From NCBI GenBank assembly GCA_030628975.1, contig DAOVPZ010000073.1, forward strand, positions 1-6,251: a stretch of DNA of 6,251 nucleotides, read 5' to 3'. Source of the DNA: Candidatus Cloacimonadota bacterium (GTDB taxonomy: Bacteria > Cloacimonadota > Cloacimonadia > JGIOTU-2). The notes below the pieces were generated by a model, which did no database searches, was not told the origin of the DNA, and worked only from the letters and a program-made list of their open reading frames with translations. Numbering within the stretch: the stretch's first letter is position 1; each line of letters begins with the position of its first letter. The position numbers and the translations under genes were made by a program. Below are positions 1 to 5,255 of the stretch, in pieces.

Positions 1-307
1 GTTTGTGCTGCACCAGACAAGCAGTAGAAGGAAATGACATATCTGGAGAAAGTGTGGCTACAATGATTAAGTCGATTTCATCAGGATTAAGGAAAGCATC
101 TTCTAATGCTTTCCGTGCGGCTTTTCCAGCCAGATCAGATGTTGCCTCATTATCATCAGCAATCCTTCGTTCCCTGATCCCTGTTCTGGTTCTTATCCAC
201 TCATCAGTTGTATCAATCATTTTCTCTAAATCAAAATTTGTTAAAACCTTTTTAGGAACATAAAAACCAGTACCTACAATTCCCACTGATTTAGATTTTA
301 CTTCCAT
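1..307 (-). CDS. fabH: 3-oxoacyl-ACP synthase III (KAS III), N-terminal part, cut by window edge
   Basis: FabH condenses acetyl-CoA (or another acyl-CoA) with malonyl-ACP, the first step of type II fatty acid synthesis in the cytoplasm. Reading the minus strand from the ATG at 307 gives 102 codons before the window ends. The translation opens MEVKSKSVGIVGTGFYVPKK and continues with TTDEWIRTRTGIRERRIADD (residues 33-52), the thiolase-fold N-terminus and the hallmark DEWI-RTGI-ERR segment of FabH. It ends near PSTACLVQHK (93-102), about ten residues before the catalytic cysteine would be expected, so the active site is outside the window. The start lies only 7 bp after the acp stop, and I see no good Shine-Dalgarno in that gap, so it is probably co-transcribed and translationally coupled with acp. 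A FabH-like KAS III from a secondary-metabolite locus cannot be excluded, but the sequence looks like a housekeeping FabH. Confidence 0.95.
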   Translation of the reverse strand, partial: MEVKSKSVGIVGTGFYVPKKVLTNFDLEKMIDTTDEWIRTRTGIRERRIADDNEATSDLAGKAARKALEDAFLNPDEIDLIIVATLSPDMSFPSTACLVQHK

Positions 308-314
308 TATACAA

Positions 315-554
315 TTATTTAACTTTTATCCTTTCTTTTATTGCCTTTACTGCATCACCAACAGTAACAATATTTTTTACATACTTATCATATATATTAA
401 TATCAAATTTTCCTTCAATACGCATCACTAATTCAATCAAATCTAAGGAATCAACTCCTAAATCATCCATAAGCTTTGTATCTAATCTAACTTTATTTTC
501 CTCAACCCCTAGTTGCTCAACCACTATTTTTTTTACTTCATCAAATAAAGCCAT
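315..554 (-). CDS. acpP: acyl carrier protein
   Basis: This 79-residue acidic protein carries the growing acyl chain on a 4'-phosphopantetheine arm during fatty acid synthesis and hands it to enzymes such as FabH, encoded next. The attachment motif GVDSLDLIEL sits at residues 33-42, with Ser36 as the modified serine; the four-helix pattern and length (75-85 residues is usual) match AcpP. The start is well supported: a strong AAAGGAG at 568-562 lies 7 nt before the ATG. The predicted promoter and an operator-like repeat (569-589) lie just upstream, so expression is likely controlled at initiation by the neighbouring TetR protein. The C-terminus is lysine-rich (KAIKERIKVK), which is slightly unusual for an ACP but not disabling. 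A specialised ACP for a polyketide-like pathway is the alternative; the FabH neighbour favours a fatty acid role. Confidence 0.95.
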   Translation of the reverse strand: MALFDEVKKIVVEQLGVEENKVRLDTKLMDDLGVDSLDLIELVMRIEGKFDINIYDKYVKNIVTVGDAVKAIKERIKVK

Positions 555-568
555 TTCTCATCTCCTTT

Positions 569-589
569 GACTATTAAACCATTTTAGTC
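569..589 (-). promoter_or_regulatory. putative TetR operator at the acp promoter
   Basis: On the minus strand the half-sites GACTA and TAGTC are separated by 11 nt. The full 21 bp reads GACTAAAA, six variable bases, then AATAGTC. The same arrangement with the same spacing occurs before the TetR gene (1253-1273). Here the site covers the predicted -10 box and ends directly against the AAAGGAG of acp, so a bound repressor would block polymerase. Assignment to the adjacent TetR protein is inference from position and repeat. Confidence 0.6.
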
Positions 590-610
590 TTTTGTTCCAA
601 TTTTTAACAA
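581..610 (-). promoter_or_regulatory. putative sigma70-type promoter of acp-fabH
   Basis: On the minus strand, TTGTTA (610-605) and TAAAAT (586-581) are separated by 18 bp. They match the -35 consensus at 4 of 6 and the -10 consensus at 5 of 6 positions. Transcription would start near 574, giving a leader of about 20 nt that contains the acp Shine-Dalgarno. The -10 box lies inside the operator-like repeat. AT-rich sequence gives such matches easily, so confidence is moderate. Confidence 0.4.
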
Positions 611-661
611 AAAAATATATGTTAGCTTCTCGCAATGCCATTAAAAAGTATCTCCAGCAAT

Positions 662-1231
662 TTACCTAACTTCAATACCCTTAAAAATAATATTTAACAT
701 CAGCCCTATCTCTTCTTCAATATTCTCACTTCTATTCTCTATAAGTAGAGGATATTCAAAAGCCTTAAGAGCAATGATAATCATTCTGGCTGTTGAGTCT
801 GCATCCTCAATAAAAAATAAATTTTGGTTCTTTCCTTCAATAAGAACATCTTTGATTACGTCCATTTCATATTGAGTAAAATTTTTCCTTGCATTTTCGA
901 TAAATAAATAATGATCAAGATATTCATCGGTTAAAGCAGTATTGTAATTAATCAATTCCTTCATGTGTCTCATTCTAGTTATGATATAATTTCTGATTTT
1001 TTGCTGTGGAGTTGTAGCTTGTCCAATAGCCTCTGTTAGTTTTTGTTTCAAAATTTGTGACTCTTTATTTATTATTTCAGAAAACATTGATTCCTTGCTT
1101 TTGAAGTAATAGTAGAGTGTAGATTTGCCCATACGGGCCAGTTTGGCAATTTCGTCCATTGTTGTCTTTTTTAGACCGAACTTTGCAAAAATGTTCCTGG
1201 CTACTTTTAATATTTGTTCTTTTTTATCCAT
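662..1231 (-). CDS. TetR/AcrR-family transcriptional regulator
   Basis: This 189-residue protein has the normal TetR length and layout. Its N-terminal DNA-binding domain reads ILKVARNIFAKFGLKKTT (7-24), then helix 2 TMDEIAKLA (24-32), a turn, and the recognition helix GKSTLYYYFKSKESMF (35-50). The remaining 130 residues form the ligand-binding and dimerisation part, which is too variable to name a ligand. AAGAAGGA (1242-1235) just before the ATG supports the start. A 31-bp inverted repeat lies directly upstream, and its 21-bp core recurs at the acp promoter 107 bp downstream of this gene. The simplest reading is a self-repressing regulator that also controls acp-fabH, responding to an acyl-CoA, acyl-ACP or a toxic lipid-like compound. 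FabR and FadR-type TetR proteins show that the family does this elsewhere; that this protein does so is inference. Confidence 0.9.
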   Translation of the reverse strand: MDKKEQILKVARNIFAKFGLKKTTMDEIAKLARMGKSTLYYYFKSKESMFSEIINKESQILKQKLTEAIGQATTPQQKIRNYIITRMRHMKELINYNTALTDEYLDHYLFIENARKNFTQYEMDVIKDVLIEGKNQNLFFIEDADSTARMIIIALKAFEYPLLIENRSENIEEEIGLMLNIIFKGIEVR

Positions 1232-1247
1232 TTTTCCTTCTTTGTAA

Positions 1248-1278
1248 TTTTAGACTATTTTTGTCTTTTAGTCTAAAA
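1248..1278 (-). promoter_or_regulatory. putative TetR autoregulatory operator (31-bp inverted repeat)
   Basis: Perfect 10-bp arms, TTTTAGACTA (1248-1257) and TAGTCTAAAA (1269-1278), flank an 11-nt spacer. The repeat starts 6 nt before the TetR Shine-Dalgarno. Its core, GACTAAAA-N6-AATAGTC on the minus strand (1273-1253), matches the acp site in 15 of 21 positions. A TTGACA at 1304-1299 could be the -35 box, but the -10 at 16 bp spacing (TAATTT, 1282-1277) is poor. The rest of the 198-bp gap before the TetR gene shows nothing else I can name except a second TTGACA at 1413-1408. Confidence 0.6.
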
Positions 1279-1429
1279 ATTAATAAAAAAATTTATGATG
1301 TCAAGAAAAATTACACTTTCCTTAGAGAAAACTTACAAATTATGGTTAAAGTTTATGCGAAATCACGATAAAAAAAATATTAAATTAAGAATATAATGAG
1401 GTCCAAGTGTCAAGTAGGCTTTTAAACTT

Positions 1430-2014
1430 TTACTCCGTCCAGTCAATGATTTCCTGAAGATTTTTTAAATAAATTTCATAATCCTCTTTACTAAACAATA
1501 CAAATCTTACTTCTTCAAATCCCGTTAAAGATTTTCCCTCTAACGGGACAGGTTCATTATCCTGTAGGAAATCAATTACTGTTTTGAGAGCGATTTTACT
1601 TGCTCTTTCAATAGGAAAATGATAAGCACCTGTGCTTATTGATGGGAAAGAGATTGATTTTATTCTTCTTTCTTTTGCAAGTTTCAGTGAATTCAAGTAG
1701 CAATTATGAAGCAAATTATCTTCGTTCTTATTCCCCCCATACCAGATAGGACCAACAGTATGGATTACATATTTTGCTTTTAAGTTTCCACCCGTAGTTA
1801 TTACAGCTTCACCAGTTGGGCAACTTCCTTGCTGCTTTCTTATTTCTTTGCATTCTTTTAATATCTTTGGTCCGCCAGCACGATGAATTGCACCATCCAC
1901 ACCACCTCCACCTAAGAGTGAGGAATTTGCAGCGTTTACAATAGCTGTTGTCTCTTGCTTGGTTATATCATCTTGAATTAATACGAGTTTCGTTTTATTA
2001 ATTGAGACAATCAT
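1430..2014 (-). CDS. macrodomain protein, O-acetyl-ADP-ribose deacetylase type
   Basis: Macrodomains of this MacroD/YmdB type bind ADP-ribose and remove it from O-acetyl-ADP-ribose or from mono-ADP-ribosylated acidic residues. All hallmark segments are present in the 194-residue protein: IVNAANSSLLGGGGVDGAIH (25-44) with Asn27, Asn30 and Asp40 at the ADP-ribose and catalytic positions, HTVGPIW (85-91), and SISTGAYHFP (125-134), the phosphate-binding loop. The C-terminus has FVLFSKEDYEIY (171-182), typical of the family. Between FLQDNEP and FEEVRF lie ten extra-looking residues, VPLEGKSLTG (156-165), encoded by an inverted repeat; without them the spacing looks normal for the family. The gene begins 12 bp after the elbB-like stop with no clear Shine-Dalgarno, so it is likely translated from the same message. 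Confidence is high for the family and lower for the exact substrate. Confidence 0.93.
   Translation of the reverse strand: MIVSINKTKLVLIQDDITKQETTAIVNAANSSLLGGGGVDGAIHRAGGPKILKECKEIRKQQGSCPTGEAVITTGGNLKAKYVIHTVGPIWYGGNKNEDNLLHNCYLNSLKLAKERRIKSISFPSISTGAYHFPIERASKIALKTVIDFLQDNEPVPLEGKSLTGFEEVRFVLFSKEDYEIYLKNLQEIIDWTE
1520..1548 (-). repeat. palindromic element inside the macrodomain gene
   Basis: On the minus strand, 8-bp arms TCCCGTTA (1548-1541) and TAACGGGA (1527-1520) flank a 13-nt spacer. A G-T wobble could extend the stem by one pair. The element encodes residues 156-165 in frame, where the family alignment I recall has no such stretch. Its outer ends, TGTCCC and GGGATTT, recur at the intergenic hairpin 2752-2770. 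Confidence 0.6.
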
Positions 2015-2026
2015 TATAAATTCTAT

Positions 2027-2701
2027 TTATTCAGTAAATTCAAGAACTTTATTCACCAACTTCTCAATTCCTTTTGCAATATATGCTATACTCGGTCCAA
2101 GCATATAAGCAGGAGTTGTAACCACCAGATTTTTCTTATCAACGACAATTTCATCTACTGGACAGTTAATATGTTGGGCTCCGAGTTTTTCGATTATATC
2201 TGCAGTTCCTTCATCGTTTCCGATAGTGAGTTTTGGATAAAATTTTCCGAGCACTTTTGCTGCAATTACAGGTGAGATACACATAAAACCAAGTGGTTTT
2301 TTTTCTTCATGCATTTCTAAAATCATTTTCTCTAAGAGGGGATTTACTGATAAGTTTTCTCCTTTTGTTGCAAAATCGCAAAGATTTTTTGCTACACCAA
2401 AACCACCAGGTATGATTAATGCATCTAATTCATTTGATGAAATATCTTTAATATCTTTGACATCTCCTCGAGCTATACGAGCTGCTTCTACAAGTGTGTT
2501 TCTTGATTCAGCATGGACTGTTTCATTAGTTAGATGATGAACTACATTCATTTGCTTTAAATCTGGTGCCATCATAATGATTTTAGCTGAAGCTTTGTCT
2601 AAATATAGTAATGTAAGCACTGCTTCATGTATTTCACTTCCATCCTGCCAACCAGAACCAGCAAGAACTACTCCAATATTTTTATTGGTATAAGTTGCCA
2701 T
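2027..2701 (-). CDS. elbB: ElbB-like DJ-1/PfpI superfamily glyoxalase
   Basis: ElbB belongs to the DJ-1/PfpI (class I glutamine amidotransferase-like) superfamily. E. coli ElbB has been described as a glyoxalase III-type enzyme and was earlier linked to isoprenoid synthesis. This 224-residue protein follows it end to end: DGSEIHEAVLTLLYLDKA (20-37) with the conserved Glu23, ESRNTLVEAARIARGDVKDI (65-84), ALIIPGGFGVAKNL (94-107), the nucleophile elbow LGFMCISPV (137-145) with Cys141, INCPVDEIVVD (158-168) and TTPAYMLGPSIA near the C-terminus. E. coli has GCG in the first loop, whereas this protein has GSG (15-17), so one conserved cysteine is serine here. AGGAG (2711-2707) before the ATG fixes the start. 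It heads a two-gene unit with the macrodomain gene, preceded by the hairpin-rich gap. The family is secure; the physiological substrate is not. Confidence 0.93.
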   Translation of the reverse strand: MATYTNKNIGVVLAGSGWQDGSEIHEAVLTLLYLDKASAKIIMMAPDLKQMNVVHHLTNETVHAESRNTLVEAARIARGDVKDIKDISSNELDALIIPGGFGVAKNLCDFATKGENLSVNPLLEKMILEMHEEKKPLGFMCISPVIAAKVLGKFYPKLTIGNDEGTADIIEKLGAQHINCPVDEIVVDKKNLVVTTPAYMLGPSIAYIAKGIEKLVNKVLEFTE

Positions 2702-2751
2702 CGTTTCTCCTAAATTGTAATTTAATTTTGTATTAATGAGTCCACCCTAAA

Positions 2752-2770
2752 TCCCCGATTTAATCGGGGA
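2752..2770. repeat. GC-rich hairpin, 9-bp arms
   Basis: TCCCCGATT and AATCGGGGA flank a single central T, forming the most GC-rich stem in the gap and standing out from the AT-rich surroundings. It lies about 50 bp before the elbB-like start. On the minus strand it is bordered by TGTCCC and GGGATTT, as is the palindrome in the macrodomain gene. No T-run follows directly, so it is not a standard terminator. Confidence 0.7.
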
Positions 2771-2789
2771 CATAGTTAGTAAAATAAGA

Positions 2790-2805
2790 AACCGTTAAAA
2801 CGGTT
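2790..2805. repeat. hairpin AACCGTT / AACGGTT
   Basis: Seven-bp arms with a 2-nt centre. On the plus strand eight T residues (2811-2818) follow after five bases. On the minus strand TCTTATTTT follows, so it could act as a weak terminator for the mut7-C transcript. It shares the AACC...GGTT stem base and a trailing GGTTAATG with the next hairpin. Confidence 0.6.
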
Positions 2806-2822
2806 AATGCTTTTTTTTGTTT

Positions 2823-2854
2823 CATTAACCACCAACTTAAATTGGTGGTTAATG
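2823..2854. repeat. strong hairpin, 13-bp perfect arms
   Basis: CATTAACCACCAA and TTGGTGGTTAATG flank the 6-nt loop CTTAAA. This is the longest perfect stem in the window. Its base, TTAACC/GGTTAA, is shared with the neighbouring hairpins while the upper stem differs. Function is unknown; it may end transcripts, protect a 3' end, or be a dispersed palindromic repeat. Confidence 0.75.
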
Positions 2855-2871
2855 ATAAGATAGTAATTCTT

Positions 2872-2887
2872 AACCGATTCATCGGTT
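2872..2887. repeat. hairpin AACCGAT / ATCGGTT
   Basis: Seven-bp perfect arms flank a TC centre. This is the first hairpin met after the mut7-C stop, about 47 bp downstream of it on the minus strand. It lacks a good following T-run. It has the same AACC...GGTT base as the two hairpins beside it. Confidence 0.55.
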
Positions 2888-2933
2888 TCCAAATATTTGA
2901 AAGATTTTCTAACATGTTTTAATTTTGACCTTT

Positions 2934-3677
2934 TTAGAGTAAACTCATTAATCTATCAATAAATTTTATCATATTTTCGTAATGAGTACCTTTCCAATAT
3001 ATTTTCTTACAATTTTGGCAAGTTGCGAATTCTTGATGTAATTCTTTAACTTTTTCAGGAATTTTATCAATTACTGTTTCTTTATTTACTGGTTTTAATT
3101 TAGTATTGCAAATTATACATCTGGAAAAAGGATTGATATTCGCATACAAGTCAAATCGATATAGTACTTTTTTGAGTTGCTTTTCAGGATTTGATTCTGT
3201 GAGACAATATCCGTGTGTGATATCTTTTATTTTTAGAAGTTGTCTGCTTTTGCTGATAATAATTCTCTTTTCTGATTTAGAAATTTTGATGATTTTACTT
3301 GGATTATATTTATTTTGATAAAGTGTATCAAATCCAAGCATCCTCAAATAGCGAGCAAGCTTTCCCAAATGAAAATCGACTAAAAATTTTATTTCTCTTA
3401 ATGGTTCTTCTCTTACTTTGCTTATATTTTTGATATTCAAAGATTCAAAAACTGGATAGACACTAATATTGTCTCCATCCTGAACAATGTATGAAAAATC
3501 AACTGATTTATCATTAACCAGTATTAAATCTACTTGTGTATGAGGGATGTCAAAAGATTCAATCATATCTTTGACAGTAGGATTGTTATTAAATTGATGT
3601 GTAAATCTTATTTTTTTCTTTTCTTTTGGTAAAAAGTTATTTAGTTCTTCATAGAATCGCAGATAGGCAGTTTTCAT
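2934..3677 (-). CDS. Mut7-C (PIN-like) protein with ubiquitin-like N-terminus and zinc ribbon
   Basis: Three parts are visible in 247 residues. Residues 1-80 (TAYLRFYEELNNFLPKEKKK, then VQDGDNISVYPVFES) match the ThiS/MoaD-like ub-Mut7C domain. Residues 97-178 form the Mut7-C domain, opening KFLVDFHLGKLARYLRMLGF (97-116) with Asp101. Then a zinc ribbon follows with CIIC (187-190) and CQNC (220-223). Mut7-C domains are PIN-like and presumed RNases. Here the usual acidic positions after the first Asp look lost: the expected DxE-type stretch is NKYNPSKIIKISK and the expected TRD is SKS (142-144). The protein may therefore bind RNA without cutting it, or act otherwise. It starts 52 bp after the plsY-like stop with no clear Shine-Dalgarno; the gap is open in its frame but has no other ATG, GTG or TTG start. 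It is followed by the hairpin cluster, likely the end of this unit. Confidence 0.88.
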   Translation of the reverse strand: MKTAYLRFYEELNNFLPKEKKKIRFTHQFNNNPTVKDMIESFDIPHTQVDLILVNDKSVDFSYIVQDGDNISVYPVFESLNIKNISKVREEPLREIKFLVDFHLGKLARYLRMLGFDTLYQNKYNPSKIIKISKSEKRIIISKSRQLLKIKDITHGYCLTESNPEKQLKKVLYRFDLYANINPFSRCIICNTKLKPVNKETVIDKIPEKVKELHQEFATCQNCKKIYWKGTHYENMIKFIDRLMSLL

Positions 3678-3729
3678 TCGTGAATTTAAACTATCTAAGA
3701 AGGTTTCTAATTGATCTTGCTTTGATATA

Positions 3730-4317
3730 TTATTTAACTATAACTTTTTGTTCTCTTTTTGCTACAATAATTATTAAATTCATTATACCTGTTAATAATG
3801 TAACATAAACAATAGCCAGTACCAATGATGGGGGTTTATTAGAGATATGAGCGACAATTGGTGAGAAACCAATAAAGAATACCGGAGCTGTACCCATTCT
3901 GTGAATTATGAATGCGATTAAAGCTGCAGGGATAATGCTAATTAATAGTTCTAAAGGTATGAAATAGATGAATATTCCAATAACAGATGCAGCGCCTCTT
4001 CCACCATAAAAATTATGATAAATTGGGAAACAATGACCAATTATTCCAAATGAAGCAGCAATAATTGTATTAACCATACCAAGTCCAATTAGTTTACCAA
4101 TAAGAACAATTAAAAGAGTTTTCAAGCCATCTAAAACTCCTACTACAGTTCCAATTCTTTTTCCAACATTAAGGAATACATTAAAAGCACCTGCATTTTT
4201 TATATCAATAGTTCGAATATCTTTATCAGTGATCTTTTTTGTAAAAATATAACTAAATGAGATTGAGCCTATAAAGTATGCAGCAAAAGCAAGAATAATA
4301 GTTTTATAGGTTTCCAT
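3730..4317 (-). CDS. plsY: PlsY-like glycerol-3-phosphate acyltransferase, divergent
   Basis: PlsY is a membrane enzyme that moves an acyl group from acyl-phosphate to glycerol-3-phosphate, making lysophosphatidic acid. This 195-residue hydrophobic protein has the family layout: a first membrane helix with YFIGSISFSYIF (14-25), DIRTIDIKNAGAFNVF (33-48), LDGLK (62-66), GHCFPIYHNFYGGRGAAS (94-111), and further membrane segments around 112-138, 143-158 and 165-187. GGRG matches the glycine-rich phosphate loop. The canonical GSGNxGATN is DIKNAGAFN, losing the motif 1 serine, and the C-terminal AKREQKVIVK lacks the usual His, Asn and Glu of motif 3. It is either a divergent PlsY or a paralogue with another role. 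AGAAGG before the ATG overlaps the degV end, and the genes are 12 bp apart, so the two are co-transcribed. Confidence 0.85.
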   Translation of the reverse strand: METYKTIILAFAAYFIGSISFSYIFTKKITDKDIRTIDIKNAGAFNVFLNVGKRIGTVVGVLDGLKTLLIVLIGKLIGLGMVNTIIAASFGIIGHCFPIYHNFYGGRGAASVIGIFIYFIPLELLISIIPAALIAFIIHRMGTAPVFFIGFSPIVAHISNKPPSLVLAIVYVTLLTGIMNLIIIVAKREQKVIVK

Positions 4318-4329
4318 ATTTACCTTCTT

Positions 4330-5211
4330 TTATTTTAATATAAATGTAGATAACCAAGCGTCTGGTCCTACATGAATTGCTTCAACAAATCGAAGATGAC
4401 CAATAATTATTTTTTCATATTGTAATTCATCCTCAATTTGCTCTTTTAGATTTTTCAAAGAAAGAGATTTATTATCTTCAGCGTCAAGTATGGTAATTAA
4501 TTTTATTTTCTCAACATCATTTTTTTGCATTTTTTGTTTGATATTATCAATAATAATTTTATTAACAGCAGAGAAAGTTCTTCCTTTTCCAACAGGTAGA
4601 ATTCCTGAATCTGCTTCATCTCCAAAAAGACCAACTACAGGAATTATTTTCAGTACAGAACCAAGTAAGGATTTTGCTCTACCAATCCTTCCACCTCTAT
4701 ACAGGAAATTCAAGTCAGGGAGACATAAATAAGTAAAAGTGTTTTTAATTATTTCAGCCATTTTTTTGCGAATTTCTTCCATATCATCATAAGTTTGTAA
4801 TAATTCTATTAATCTAAGTATATTTGAGCCAACCCCAGAAACTACCTGTTTTGTATCAATATTAATGATTGGAATAATATCTTCATACTCTTTTCGAACC
4901 AATTCAGCCATTTGGAAAGTAGCAGCAGACATATTACTTCCCATAAGAACATGGATGATAACATCATACTTATCTTTGTTTGCTTGAATTATATCTACCA
5001 GATCTCCTTTCACAAGTGCTTGGGAATGTGCAGACACCTTCTCTTTCTTAAAACGGTTTATCAAATATTGAGCAGTATATTCGTCACTTTCACGATATTC
5101 TTTATCATTAATGATTACGGGAAATTTTAGAAACTTAATATCTTCAAAGTCTATTTGATTATTTGCCATCCCGAGATTATCACCCGTTATAATTAATATT
5201 TTCTTTTTCAT
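4330..5211 (-). CDS. DegV family fatty-acid-binding protein
   Basis: DegV proteins bind a fatty acid in a two-domain fold; in Firmicutes (FakB) they present it to the kinase FakA, making acyl-phosphate for PlsX and PlsY. From the chosen start there are 293 residues. Family landmarks are IITGDNLGM (8-15), FPVIINDKEYRESDEYTA (30-47), VLMGSNMSAATFQMA (88-102) for the usual SS-LSGTY-SA, NIDTKQVVSGVGSN (117-130), FLYRGGRIGRAKSLLGSVLK (169-188) and EAIHVGP (277-283). Several ligand-loop residues differ from typical DegV (DNLG for DST; HSQA for TSQP). An ATG at 5226 would add five residues but has no Shine-Dalgarno, whereas GGAG (5224-5221) lies 9 nt before the ATG at 5211, so the shorter form is preferred. 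It is directly followed by the plsY-like gene, which fits use of a bound acyl chain. No FakA is visible here. Confidence 0.9.
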   Translation of the reverse strand: MKKKILIITGDNLGMANNQIDFEDIKFLKFPVIINDKEYRESDEYTAQYLINRFKKEKVSAHSQALVKGDLVDIIQANKDKYDVIIHVLMGSNMSAATFQMAELVRKEYEDIIPIINIDTKQVVSGVGSNILRLIELLQTYDDMEEIRKKMAEIIKNTFTYLCLPDLNFLYRGGRIGRAKSLLGSVLKIIPVVGLFGDEADSGILPVGKGRTFSAVNKIIIDNIKQKMQKNDVEKIKLITILDAEDNKSLSLKNLKEQIEDELQYEKIIIGHLRFVEAIHVGPDAWLSTFILK

Positions 5212-5223
5212 TGGATATTTCTC

Positions 5224-5247
5224 CATATAGTTTTTATAAACTATGTG
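5224..5247. repeat. inverted repeat before degV
   Basis: CATATAGTTT and AAACTATGTG form a 10-bp stem with one G-T wobble around TTAT. It overlaps the upstream alternative degV ATG (5226) and touches the GGAG at 5224-5221. It could be an operator or a leader hairpin near the ribosome site. It lies in the short gap after the DUF1016 stop. AT-rich sequence makes chance formation possible. Confidence 0.4.
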
Positions 5248-5255
5248 TCTTTACA

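Noticed and set aside
3..263. Plus-strand open frame of 86 codons
   Set aside because: It lies wholly antisense to the clear FabH N-terminus and has no recognisable domain. The same applies to the other plus-strand frames at 3106-3318, 4490-4732, 4912-5130 and 5644-5898.
1159..1371. Plus-strand open frame crossing the TetR start and its upstream region
   Set aside because: It begins inside the TetR gene, crosses the inverted repeat, and its sequence is low-complexity hydrophobic followed by lysine-rich, with no family resemblance.
1384..1413. Promoter TTGACA / CTTAAT with 18-bp spacing upstream of the TetR gene
   Set aside because: The -35 is perfect, but the -10 lacks the key first bases and the leader would be about 145 nt; too weak to list as a feature.
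2790..2818. Plus-strand rho-independent terminator (hairpin plus eight T)
   Set aside because: No plus-strand gene ends here and the T-run is offset by five bases; it fits better as part of the hairpin cluster.
2752..2887. CRISPR array
   Set aside because: The repeats are different hairpins without a constant repeat length or spacers, and no cas gene is present.
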